A stretch of 29,772 nucleotides of DNA from Stagnihabitans sp043721775. GTDB taxonomy: Bacteria > Pseudomonadota > Alphaproteobacteria > Rhodobacterales > Rhodobacteraceae. Below are positions 7,663-16,523 of the stretch, piece by piece. The stretch spans positions 1-29,772 of the forward strand of contig JAYSQA010000125.1 in the NCBI GenBank assembly GCA_043721775.1, in the 5' to 3' direction. Made by a program: the position numbers and the translations under genes. Position 1 is the first letter of the stretch, and every line of letters starts with the position of its first letter. The notes beneath the pieces are model-generated. The model saw nothing but the letters and a program-made list of their open reading frames with translations. It did not search any database and had not been told where the DNA came from.

Positions 7663-7827
7663 ATGGCCAACAGGCTGAAACTGAATGAGAAAAACGTCCG
7701 CGAGGCCGAGAACCTCGGGCGGGATTACCAGATCTTCGACACCGACGTGCGGGGGTTTTCGACCGCCTCACCGGACATCGCGCCGCCAGAGCAGAGTGTC
7801 GGTCAAGGACTCGGCCTTTGCCCGTAA
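7663..7827 (+). pseudogene. N-terminal stump of a tyrosine integrase
   Basis: The 54-codon frame starts MANRLKLNEKNVREAE and continues with DYQIFDTDVRGF. This is the opening of phage-type integrases with the DUF4102 arm-DNA-binding domain, normally about 400 residues. Resemblance ends at about residue 32 (base 7758); the frame then runs into unrelated sequence and stops at 7827. The catalytic domain (Arg, His-x-x-Arg, Tyr) is absent, and no continuation was recognised in any frame up to 7993. It is therefore a truncated relic. With the tRNA-fMet fragment at 132-179 it suggests that the DNA between once moved as an element. Bases 7828-7993 hold nothing recognisable. Confidence 0.7.
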
Positions 7828-7993
7828 AAATCGTTCCCGCATCACTCAGACTCTGGACCTATTAAACTGCTTGGGTGTGTGAGCACTGACTGATGCATTC
7901 TTTGCATCCAAGGGCGTGCTGCAATGACCGACCCGAGCTCAGATGACAGGGGCTTTATCTCGGCCCACCAGAGTCAATCTTTTCGAAGGTGAA

Positions 7994-8455
7994 TCAGCCG
8001 CGTCCTCGGTAGGGCGGCACACCTTGTTCAGGGATCCAGACGGTCAGTGGCACCGGCCCGGTCTGATAGAACACGTCAATCGGGATGCCGCCGCGCGGAT
8101 ACCAGTAGCCGCCTATGCGCAGCCATTCGGGGTCCAGAAGTGCGACCAGCCGCTTGCCGATCGAGACCGTGCAATCTTCGTGGAACGCGCCATGGTTGCG
8201 GAAAGATCCGAGATACAGCTTCAGCGACTTGCTTTCGACCAGCCACTGCCCCGGCACATAGTCGATCACCAGATGTGCAAAGTCGGGCTGGCCGGTCATC
8301 GGGCACAGCGAGGTAAACTCGGGCGCGGTGAAGCGGACGCAATAGGCGGTGCCCGTCTGCGGGTTGGCCACCTTTTCCAGCACCGCCTCTTCGGGGCTTT
8401 GCGGTAGGACAGCGGCACTGCCAAGCTGTTTCAGATCCTTGTAGATATCGGTCAT
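7994..8455 (-). CDS. queF: NADPH-dependent 7-cyano-7-deazaguanine reductase (preQ1 synthase)
   Basis: A 153-residue unimodular QueF that reduces the nitrile preQ0 to the amine preQ1, the last soluble-precursor step before insertion into tRNA for queuosine. Visible are the active cysteine Cys51 in FTSLCPMTGQPD with its acid partner Asp58, and the signature ESKSLKLY (residues 74-81). The start at 8455 is chosen because GGAG lies eight bases upstream, and it gives the usual N-terminus MTDIYKDLKQLG. An in-frame ATG four codons earlier (8467) lacks such a site. The gene begins 17 bases after queE and ends the que operon. Confidence 0.95.
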   Translation of the reverse strand: MTDIYKDLKQLGSAAVLPQSPEEAVLEKVANPQTGTAYCVRFTAPEFTSLCPMTGQPDFAHLVIDYVPGQWLVESKSLKLYLGSFRNHGAFHEDCTVSIGKRLVALLDPEWLRIGGYWYPRGGIPIDVFYQTGPVPLTVWIPEQGVPPYRGRG

Positions 8456-8472
8456 TTCGATCTCCATCGCGG

Positions 8473-9210
8473 TCAGACGCCGCGTTTGTTGCCCCAAAGC
8501 AGAACGTGAAGTTGTGGCAGCACATGGGCGGCAAACCAGCGGTCGGCTATCACCCGGTCCACCAGCCAGCCCATGCGCTGCAGTATCCCATCGGTGTCGA
8601 TATAGGCGTCATCGTCCTGCGGCCCCGGCGGGGTGTGGTTGCCCGGCTGCAGGTAAACCGGCAGGGCGGGAAACCGCGCGGCAGCGTCGCGGGCATAGGC
8701 ATAATCCGCCGCATCGAACACCACGAATTTCAGCACGGTGCGGGGCCCGGATGCCGCAGCCTGCACACAGGCCCGCAGCGCCTCCCAGTCGGTTGCCATC
8801 GCACTGGAGGGCGGCTTCGGGCTTAGCACCAGCACGTCCAGATCGGCAAACCAGTCGCGGCTGACCGAGCCTTGGGTTTCCAGCGCAAAGCGGTAACCCT
8901 CGGCCTGACCCTGCCGGATCAGCGGCCCCAAGGGTTGAATGGCCGGATTGCCCCCCGACAAAGACACCATCAAGGGCTGGCCCCCCGACAAAGTCCGCAC
9001 CTCGTTCAGCACCTCGGCAGTGGTCATCGCGCGCCAGTCGCTGCGAAAGCGGCTGTCAACGGCGTGCAGACTGTCGCACCACGCACAGCGATAATCGCAG
9101 CCCCCGGTGCGCACGAACACCGTCGGCTGGCCGATCAGCGCGCCTTCGCCCTGAATCGTCGGCCCAAAGATTTCGGAGATGCGGATGTCGTCTGGCGCAG
9201 CATGAGTCAT
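8473..9210 (-). CDS. queE: 7-carboxy-7-deazaguanine synthase (radical SAM)
   Basis: The 245-residue radical-SAM enzyme rearranges 6-carboxy-tetrahydropterin to 7-carboxy-7-deazaguanine. The cluster-binding cysteines are Cys38, Cys42 and Cys45 in GGCDYRCAWCDSLHAV, and GPTIQGEG just before is the family front motif. The start at 9210 overlaps the queD stop in an ATGA junction, fixing the start against a longer frame. The C-terminus (VLPQLHVLLWGNKRGV) is standard. It lies between queD and queF in pathway order. Confidence 0.95.
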   Translation of the reverse strand: MTHAAPDDIRISEIFGPTIQGEGALIGQPTVFVRTGGCDYRCAWCDSLHAVDSRFRSDWRAMTTAEVLNEVRTLSGGQPLMVSLSGGNPAIQPLGPLIRQGQAEGYRFALETQGSVSRDWFADLDVLVLSPKPPSSAMATDWEALRACVQAAASGPRTVLKFVVFDAADYAYARDAAARFPALPVYLQPGNHTPPGPQDDDAYIDTDGILQRMGWLVDRVIADRWFAAHVLPQLHVLLWGNKRGV

Positions 9211-9563
9211 GGCCGGTATTCCGCCCAGGTCTTCGGGGTTTCGCTGACCCGCACCGCGACGGTTTCCGGCAGCCGCGGCTTGCACCAATCATAGAAATGC
9301 TGCGCCAGACATTCCGATGTAACCGCATCATGGCCCAGCACCTCGTTCAGGTGGCGATGGTCAAAGTGATCGTCGATGTAGCGCTTGAGCGGGGCGAGAT
9401 CGTGGTAATCGCGCACGAAACCAAACGCGTTCAGTTCCGCCGCCGCCAGTTCGACCACCACGATGTAATTGTGCCCGTGCAGCCGGGCGCATTGATGATC
9501 CGCCGGCAGCTGGCACAACTGATGCGAGGCGGAAAAGTGAAATTCCTTGGTGATGCGGAACAT
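9207..9563 (-). CDS. queD: 6-carboxy-5,6,7,8-tetrahydropterin synthase
   Basis: This 118-residue member of the PTPS/QueD family converts dihydroneopterin triphosphate to 6-carboxytetrahydropterin, the first committed step to queuosine. Zinc ligands are His14 (FSASHQL), His29 and His31 (RLHGHNY); the catalytic cysteine is Cys25 just before LHGH. The glutamate in VRVSETPKTWAEY near the end is the usual substrate-anchoring site. The start overlaps the queC stop by one base (TGATG) and the stop overlaps queE (ATGA), so translation is probably coupled through the operon. Confidence 0.95.
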   Translation of the reverse strand: MFRITKEFHFSASHQLCQLPADHQCARLHGHNYIVVVELAAAELNAFGFVRDYHDLAPLKRYIDDHFDHRHLNEVLGHDAVTSECLAQHFYDWCKPRLPETVAVRVSETPKTWAEYRP

Positions 9564-10261
9564 CAGATCGCCCCCCGCTTGACGGCTTCGCGCCAGAAAT
9601 CCGCATCGGCATAGACGGTTGGATCAGAAATCCCGGCCAGATCGAAGGCTTCGCGCCGCTCGACACAGGTGCCGCAGCGCCCGCAATGGACTTCTCCGCC
9701 CTTGTAGCAGGACCAGGTCTGCGCAAAGGGCGTGCCGTATTTCGCGCCATCCGTCACGATGGCCGATTTCGGCACATTCACATAGGGTGCCAGCAGCGCG
9801 ATGTCGGCATAGCCCTCCAGCGCATGGCGTTGCATGGTCTGAAACGCGTCGATAAAGCCGGGGCGGCAATCGGGGTAGATAAAATGATCGCCGCCATGCA
9901 CTGCGGTGGCGACAGCATCTGCCCCGCGCGCCGCCGCCACGCCAAAGGCGATGGCCAGCATGATCGCGTTGCGGTTCGGCACCACGGTGATGCGCATGGT
10001 TTCTTCGGCGTAATGCCCGTCCGGCACCGCCAGATCGTCGGTCAAGGCCGAGCCGGACAGGCTTTGGCCAATCGCGCGAATATCAATGATCTGATGCGGC
10101 ACATTCAGGCGCAGGGCGCAGGCCGCCGCAAAATCCAGTTCCTTGCGGTGGCGCTGGCCGTAATCGAACGACAACAGGCTAAACAGGTCATGCTCAGCCG
10201 CCACCATGTGCGCCAACGATACAGAGTCCAATCCGCCAGAGCAGATGACGATGGTTTTCAT
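9563..10261 (-). CDS. queC: 7-cyano-7-deazaguanine synthase (preQ0 synthase)
   Basis: The 232-residue ATP-dependent enzyme turns 7-carboxy-7-deazaguanine plus ammonia into preQ0. The N-terminal PP-loop is SGGLDS (residues 8-13), and four zinc-binding cysteines lie near the C-terminus (Cys185, 193, 196 and 199, in CYKGGEVHCGRCGTC). Length and order are standard. It heads the queCDEF cluster. Its ATG overlaps by ATGA the stop of a short candidate reading frame that runs through the nadC-queC gap. Confidence 0.95.
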   Translation of the reverse strand: MKTIVICSGGLDSVSLAHMVAAEHDLFSLLSFDYGQRHRKELDFAAACALRLNVPHQIIDIRAIGQSLSGSALTDDLAVPDGHYAEETMRITVVPNRNAIMLAIAFGVAAARGADAVATAVHGGDHFIYPDCRPGFIDAFQTMQRHALEGYADIALLAPYVNVPKSAIVTDGAKYGTPFAQTWSCYKGGEVHCGRCGTCVERREAFDLAGISDPTVYADADFWREAVKRGAI

Positions 10262-10353
10262 TCAGGTGTCCTTGTTTTAACCGGGTAGGCTGCGACCGGT
10301 AGTTCATGGCGCAGGTCATACTGCGGCGACTGGCGCAGGGGAAGGGGCATCAT
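10258..10353 (-). CDS. Candidate 31-codon small ORF coupled to queC
   Basis: This unrecognised frame has consecutive Met codons (10353 and 10350), the second with AGGGG seven bases upstream, and its stop overlaps the queC start in an ATGA junction. The predicted peptide begins MMPLPLRQSPQYDLRHELP. A longer version from 10368 has no ribosome site. The ribosome site and start codons are enclosed by the hairpin at 10342-10363. It could be a leader peptide controlling queC translation or simply chance. Conservation has not been examined. Confidence 0.35.
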   Translation of the reverse strand: MMPLPLRQSPQYDLRHELPVAAYPVKTRTPE

Positions 10354-10363
10354 CCTGCCCCTT
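10342..10363 (-). promoter_or_regulatory. Hairpin enclosing a ribosome site ahead of queC
   Basis: On the minus strand AAGGGGCA, a six-base GGATGA loop and TGCCCCTT form a perfect 8-bp stem about 80 bases before queC. The 5' arm contains the purine-rich ribosome site and the loop holds the ATG of the candidate small ORF. C residues follow instead of a U-run, so a rho-independent terminator for nadC is less likely. I saw no match to the known preQ1 riboswitch patterns. Confidence 0.45.
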
Positions 10364-10463
10364 GTCATGGTCGAAGTCTTGCGCGCAGGTGCCGGTTTGG
10401 CCGCGGCTTGCGCTGCCGCGCCCCCGGACGATGACGATGACGGCCAAGGCCATCCCGCGCCGA

Positions 10464-11312
10464 TCAGGCATCCAGCCCCAAGTCAAGCGTCCGCGCCGAA
10501 TGTGTCAGCGCGCCCGCCGAGATATAATCCACCCCGGTCGCCGCCACTTCGGCAATCCGCCCGCGCGCCATGTTGCCCGAGGCTTCGGTCACGCAGCGCC
10601 CCGCAACAAGCTGCACCGCCGCGCGCAGGGTCGCGGTGTCCATGTTGTCCAGCAGCACCACATCTGCCAAGCCCAACGCCAGCACCTCGGCCAGTTGATC
10701 CAGCCGGTCGACCTCGATCTCGATCCGCATCATATGTGATCGCGCCGCCGCCGCCGCCCGCAGCACCGCCGTCACCCCGCCAGCCGCAGCAATGTGGTTG
10801 TCCTTGATCAAAATTGCATCCGACAAGCCATAGCGATGGTTGAAGCCGCCGCCATGCAGCACCGCCAGCTTTTCCACCGCCCGCAGCCCCGGCGTGGTTT
10901 TGCGGGTGCAGGTGATGCGGGTTTTGGTGCCAGCCGTCTCAGCCACAAACGCGGCCGTCTGCGTCGCAATCCCCGAAAGCCGCCCGGCAAAGTTCAAAGC
11001 CACCCGCTCGGCCATCAGAATCGAGGCTGCAGCGCCGCTGATCCGCAGCAGCGCCTGCCCCGGCGCGCAAGGCGCACCATCACCAACCAGCGGCTGCACC
11101 TGCAAGCTTGGGTCCACCAGCCGAAACGCCAGCGCCGCCAGCGCCATGCCCGACACCACGCCGACCTCGCGCGCGTTCAGCACCGCCTGCCATTGCAGCC
11201 CGACGGGAATAACGGCGCGGCTGGTGGCGCAGCCCATCGGGGCCAGGTCTTCGGTCAGCGCGGCGCGCACCAGCGGTTCCAGCAACAAATCGGGCAGCGT
11301 GGCATTTTGCAT
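10464..11312 (-). CDS. nadC: Nicotinate-nucleotide pyrophosphorylase (quinolinate phosphoribosyltransferase)
   Basis: A 282-residue enzyme joining quinolinate to PRPP with loss of CO2 to give nicotinate mononucleotide, third step of de novo NAD synthesis. Diagnostic stretches are TRKTTPGLRAVEKLAV, the HGGGFNHRYGLSD loop and ILIKDNH, followed by EIEVDRLDQL and the DVVLLDNM strand. The start at 11312 overlaps the nadB stop by one base (TGATG); the upstream in-frame ATG at 11339 lies inside nadB and was not used. Last of the nadABC set, with about 200 bases before queC. Confidence 0.96.
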   Translation of the reverse strand: MQNATLPDLLLEPLVRAALTEDLAPMGCATSRAVIPVGLQWQAVLNAREVGVVSGMALAALAFRLVDPSLQVQPLVGDGAPCAPGQALLRISGAAASILMAERVALNFAGRLSGIATQTAAFVAETAGTKTRITCTRKTTPGLRAVEKLAVLHGGGFNHRYGLSDAILIKDNHIAAAGGVTAVLRAAAAARSHMMRIEIEVDRLDQLAEVLALGLADVVLLDNMDTATLRAAVQLVAGRCVTEASGNMARGRIAEVAATGVDYISAGALTHSARTLDLGLDA

Positions 11313-12871
11313 CAGGTCAGCTCCGTCAGGGCAAAACAACGAATTTCCAGCGCCCGCGCAAGGGTAAGATGGCTGCGCTGCGCCCGTGCCGGATCGGTCT
11401 GCGGGAAATCGGTGCGGAAGTGCCCGCCCCGGCTTTCTTGACGCAGCAACGCCGCGGCGGCGATCAGCGTGGCGGTCGCGGTCATGTTGCGCAGGGTTTC
11501 CGAGCCGGCCCCGGCCTCGATCATCGCAATTCCGGCCAGCGCCTGCCGCAGACCCGCCGCATCGCGCACCACGCCGACATGATCGGTCATCAACTGGCGC
11601 AGCCGTGCCACAGCTGCCGCATCGGTCACTTCACCGCCCGCAGGAAACACCAGCGCCACCTGCGGTTGATCGGCCAAATCCGGTGTCGCGGCACGCATTT
11701 CGCGCGCGCAGATGCGGGCATAGACCAACGCCTCCAGCAGACCATTGGACGCCAGGCGATTGGCACCATGCAACCCGGTCGAGGCCGCCTCGCCACAAAC
11801 CCACAGTCCGCGCAAACTGGCGCGCCCATCCGTCCCGGTTTCAACCCCGCCCATGTGGTAATGCGCCGCCGCCGCCACCGGAATCGCGTGTTGCACCGGA
11901 TCAATCCCGGCCCGCGCGCAGGCTTCCGCCACCGCCGGAAACCGCGTCAGCACCTGGGTGCCCAGCGCCGCCCGCGTGTCCAGCATCGGCCGCATCCCGG
12001 CTTTCGTCTGCGCAAAGATCGCCCGCGCCACGATATCGCGCGGTGCCATCTCGGCATCGGGATGCACAGCCAGCATGAACCGCTCACCTGCCGCATTGAT
12101 CAGGATGGCGCCTTCGCCTCGCAAAGCCTCGGTCGCCAAGGGGGCCGGGTCTTCGCCGCTGTCGATCGCGGTGGGGTGAAACTGCACAAATTCAGCATCG
12201 GCAATCACTGCCCCCGCGCGCGCAGCCATGCCGATCACCTGCCCGCGTATCCGCGGCGGATTGGTGGTAACCGCATAAAGCCCGCCCGAGCCGCCGCCAG
12301 CCAGCAACACCGCCGCCCCCCGCAGCAGCACCCTCCCCGAGGGCTGATCGGCGCGCTCCAGCCAAACCCCGGTCACCGCTCCGGCCTCCGTCTGCAACCC
12401 CGAGGCCAAGACCCCTTCGGCCACCTGCACCGACGCCGCTGCCCGCACCGCCACGATCAGCGATTGCATGATTTCGCGGCCTGCCTGATCGCCTTTGACC
12501 CGGACCACCCGCGCGGTTCGATGCGCCGCCTCGCGCGACATCACATAGCCGCCCTGTGCATCGCGATCAAATGGCGTGCCCAGATTGGTCAGTTCCAGAA
12601 TATGACGGCGTGCCTCGGTGGTGACCATCCGTGCCACGTCTGCATTCACGGTGCCCGCACCCGCCCGCACCGTGTCTTCCGCGTGATCCTCGGCGCTGTC
12701 CGTGCTGGCCATCGCCGCCGCCACCCCGCCCTGCGCCCAGGCCGAAGATGCGCCAACCCCTAAAACCTCGGGCGAAATCACCAGCACCGGGCGCGGCGCC
12801 AGTTCCAGCGCCGCATAAAGCGCCCCCAGCCCCGCGCCGATGATGATCACCCGCCCGGTCTGCAGGCTCAT
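11312..12871 (-). CDS. nadB: L-aspartate oxidase
   Basis: The 519-residue FAD enzyme oxidises aspartate to iminoaspartate, which NadA uses. It has the N-terminal dinucleotide fold (GAGLGALYAALEL at about residues 12-24), the SSAWAQGGVAAAM flavin-contact loop, FVQFHPTA, EALRGEGAILINAAGERF and the HYHMGGVETGTDGR segment of the succinate-dehydrogenase/fumarate-reductase superfamily. The C-terminal helical domain is slightly short compared with Escherichia coli NadB (540). The start overlaps the nadA stop (ATGA). Part of the nadABC operon. Confidence 0.96.
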   Translation of the reverse strand: MSLQTGRVIIIGAGLGALYAALELAPRPVLVISPEVLGVGASSAWAQGGVAAAMASTDSAEDHAEDTVRAGAGTVNADVARMVTTEARRHILELTNLGTPFDRDAQGGYVMSREAAHRTARVVRVKGDQAGREIMQSLIVAVRAAASVQVAEGVLASGLQTEAGAVTGVWLERADQPSGRVLLRGAAVLLAGGGSGGLYAVTTNPPRIRGQVIGMAARAGAVIADAEFVQFHPTAIDSGEDPAPLATEALRGEGAILINAAGERFMLAVHPDAEMAPRDIVARAIFAQTKAGMRPMLDTRAALGTQVLTRFPAVAEACARAGIDPVQHAIPVAAAAHYHMGGVETGTDGRASLRGLWVCGEAASTGLHGANRLASNGLLEALVYARICAREMRAATPDLADQPQVALVFPAGGEVTDAAAVARLRQLMTDHVGVVRDAAGLRQALAGIAMIEAGAGSETLRNMTATATLIAAAALLRQESRGGHFRTDFPQTDPARAQRSHLTLARALEIRCFALTELT

Positions 12872-13917
12872 GTCGAAAGCGTCCGCGACATGTCAATCAT
12901 CCGCTGCACCGCCAGCCTTGCGCGGTCGGCAATTGCGCCGTCCACCTCGACCGGAGTGGTCATCGAATGCAAGGACCACAGGATTTTCTCCAATGTGATC
13001 ATTTTCATATAGGGGCACATATTGCAGGGACCGACGAAATCCACTTCTGGCAGCGCATCCGCAATATTGCTGGCCATCGAACATTCCGTGACCAGCATCG
13101 CCTTGGCAGGTTTCAGCCGCTGCACATATCCGATGATCCCGGCAGTCGAGCCCGAAAAGTCGGCCTCGTCCACCACGTCAGGCGGACATTCCGGGTGGGC
13201 GATGATCACTGTATCGGGCTGAAACGCGCGGAAGTCGCGCAGGTCTTGCGCGGTAAATCGTTCATGCACGATGCACGCGCCTTCCCACCACACCACCCGC
13301 TTGTGCGGCACCATCCGCGCCACGTTCTGCGCCAGATATTTGTCTGGCGTCATGATCACCGTGTCGCCCTCCATTGCCGCCACGATCTGTGCCGCATTGG
13401 CCGAGGTGCAGCAAATATCCGATGCCGCCTTTACCGCTGCCGTCGTGTTCACATAGGTGACCACCGGCGCACCCGGATAGCGCGCCCGCATCTGCGCAAT
13501 CCCCGCCGGAGTGATCGCGTCCGCAAGCGAACACCCCGCCTCCATATCCGGCATCAGCACGATCTTCGACGGGTTCAGGATTTTCGAGGTCTCGGCCATG
13601 AAATGCACGCCCGCCTGCACGATCACATCGGCCTGCACCTCGGTGGCTTTGATCGCCAGATGCAGGCTGTCACCGACGACATCCGCCACGCCATGAAAAA
13701 TATCCGGCGTCATGTAGTTATGTGCCAGAATAACCGCGTTGCGCTCTTGTTTCAGCCGGTTGATTGCCAGCACATAGGGCGCGTGGCGCGCCCAATCGAC
13801 CAAGGGCACCACGCGGGCCATCCGGGCGTAAATATCCGCCGTCGCCTCTGCGGCGGCAAGGGAAGGGGTCAAATCATAGCTTTGCGCCAGTTTGGCCCTT
13901 ATCGCGTCAACTTCCAT
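12868..13917 (-). CDS. nadA: Quinolinate synthase
   Basis: This 349-residue iron-sulfur enzyme condenses iminoaspartate with dihydroxyacetone phosphate to quinolinate. Landmarks are ILAHNYMTPDI near the front, MAETSKILNP, the cysteine of MEAGCSLADA, SDICCTSANA, HPECPPDV, VTECSMASN and the final cysteine pair in GPCNMCPYMK; three of these cysteines hold the 4Fe-4S cluster. MEVDAIRAKLAQ from 13917 is the natural start; an ATG five codons upstream is possible. First gene of nadABC, divergent from thiC across about 120 bases of spacer that must hold both promoters. Confidence 0.96.
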   Translation of the reverse strand: MEVDAIRAKLAQSYDLTPSLAAAEATADIYARMARVVPLVDWARHAPYVLAINRLKQERNAVILAHNYMTPDIFHGVADVVGDSLHLAIKATEVQADVIVQAGVHFMAETSKILNPSKIVLMPDMEAGCSLADAITPAGIAQMRARYPGAPVVTYVNTTAAVKAASDICCTSANAAQIVAAMEGDTVIMTPDKYLAQNVARMVPHKRVVWWEGACIVHERFTAQDLRDFRAFQPDTVIIAHPECPPDVVDEADFSGSTAGIIGYVQRLKPAKAMLVTECSMASNIADALPEVDFVGPCNMCPYMKMITLEKILWSLHSMTTPVEVDGAIADRARLAVQRMIDMSRTLST

Positions 13918-14002
13918 GATACCCCCACCCAAACTTCACCCAATCGGGCCGCGCTAGCACGAATGCGATGCCTCAGAAAGGCTAAGCGACGCATTTCGAC
14001 GA

Positions 14003-14031
14003 TTGACCCGCCCAATTCCCCGCCCTACCCT
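14003..14031 (+). promoter_or_regulatory. Likely thiC promoter
   Basis: TTGACC (14003-14008) and TACCCT (14026-14031) are separated by 17 bases and lie just upstream of the TPP riboswitch, so transcription would start at about 14038 with the aptamer at the very 5' end. The -35 box is good and the -10 box weak, which is common for housekeeping sigma promoters in alphaproteobacteria. Confidence 0.5.
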
Positions 14032-14039
14032 GTGTCTAC

Positions 14040-14147
14040 GTCAGGGGAGTCCCGCCAATGGGACTGAGAGGCAGATGGTCCGGGGGCAACCCCGCACGGC
14101 GCTGCGACCCTTTGAACCTGACCCAGTTGATACTGGCGTAGGAAGCA
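14040..14147 (+). ncRNA. TPP riboswitch (THI element)
   Basis: The aptamer is recognisable from CAGGGGAGTCCC followed by GGGACTGAGAGG, then GACCCTTTGAACCTGACC and finally GATACTGGCGTAGGAA, the conserved core segments of thiamine-pyrophosphate aptamers. It lies about 110 bases before thiC. Between it and the gene are two hairpins, TTTCC/GGAAA (14161-14174) and GGGCG/CGCCC (14186-14200), neither followed by a U-run, then the ribosome site GAAAGGG. Control of translation initiation is thus more likely than simple termination. Thiamine pyrophosphate should lower thiC expression. Confidence 0.96.
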
Positions 14148-14253
14148 CAATCGGTCGGCTTTTCCATGCGGAAAGGGCCTTCAGGGGGCGTAATTCGCCC
14201 AGCTCCTGCCTCATCATCCGCTTGGGTCATCTTGTGCTTTGAAAGGGCAAAAG

Positions 14254-16064
<1,811 letters not shown>

Positions 16065-16068
<4 letters not shown>

Positions 16069-16220
16069 TCCCCATTCCGGGAATGGGCGTCGCGGGGCTT
16101 TGCGCCGCGACCGCCCCTAACGAGGCGGGTCTGCGGCTGCAACGCGCAGCCCCGCTGGGGCATGCCGCCAGCCATTTGGCCGGTGGCATGCTCGCCCCGT
16201 TCTGCGAAGCCGAAGACGCC
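16065..16220 (+). pseudogene. thiO: N-terminal remnant of thiO (glycine oxidase)
   Basis: About 52 codons resemble the opening of ThiO, the FAD-dependent glycine oxidase that supplies dehydroglycine for the thiazole of thiamine. GMGVAGLCAAT keeps the FAD-binding glycines, and HLAGGMLAPFCEAE matches the conserved WxAGGMLAP(F/Y)CE stretch, but the segment between (NEAGLRLQRAAPLGHAAS) is shorter and rearranged compared with ThiO. The start overlaps the thiC stop in an ATGA junction, the expected operon coupling. The frame then passes directly into transposase sequence, so the remaining 270 or so residues of ThiO are lost. Confidence 0.75.
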
Positions 16221-16373
16221 CACCTTCGCGCCGATGGAAAACCCCCAAAGGTCGCCATCGTCGCCATCATGAGAAAACTTCTTGAAACCGCAAACGCTCT
16301 CGTCAAGGCTAACCGACTGCGGGGCCCAAAAACCCTTGCGCATGACGGATACTCAGGGCTCGTCCTGAAGTAG
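16221..16373 (+). mobile_element. C-terminal remnant of an IS110-type transposase
   Basis: The last 50 codons of the frame that begins as thiO read GKPPKVAIVAIMRKLLETAN then ALVKANRL and end HDGYSGLVLK. This is the C-terminal tail of IS110/IS116/IS902 transposases, including the GKPxKVAxxAxMRKL motif after the serine-containing domain. The upstream catalytic parts (DEDD and the Ser region) are missing. It is fused in frame with the thiO stub, indicating an insertion followed by deletion. Bases 16374-16523 hold no recognisable gene and may be further element-derived DNA. Confidence 0.72.
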
Positions 16374-16523
16374 CGGAAGGGGCTGTGTCTTTGATACCGA
16401 ATGCTAAGCAGCGGCACAGTCGGCTTAAAGGCTGTTTTCTTCTGACAGTGCCTGCACAGCTGACGCAGACACCCGGCCAGATGGAAGCTTCTTTGGTTGC
16501 CCGAACCATTGCGCAGCCCCCCA

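Noticed and set aside
7892..7908. GATGCA/TGCATC hairpin beyond the end of queF as a terminator
   Set aside because: Only a 6-bp stem, about 85 bases beyond the stop, and no U-run on the minus strand.
10316..10453. 45-codon frame just after nadC on the minus strand
   Set aside because: No Shine-Dalgarno sequence and low-complexity translation; it shares the gap with the better-supported small ORF that overlaps queC.
10262..10463. Possible preQ1 riboswitch ahead of queC
   Set aside because: The conserved short aptamer pattern of the known preQ1 classes was not found on the minus strand; only a simple hairpin is visible.
11369..12763. 464-codon open frame on the plus strand opposite nadB
   Set aside because: Antisense of a clear L-aspartate oxidase; no ribosome site or family resemblance.
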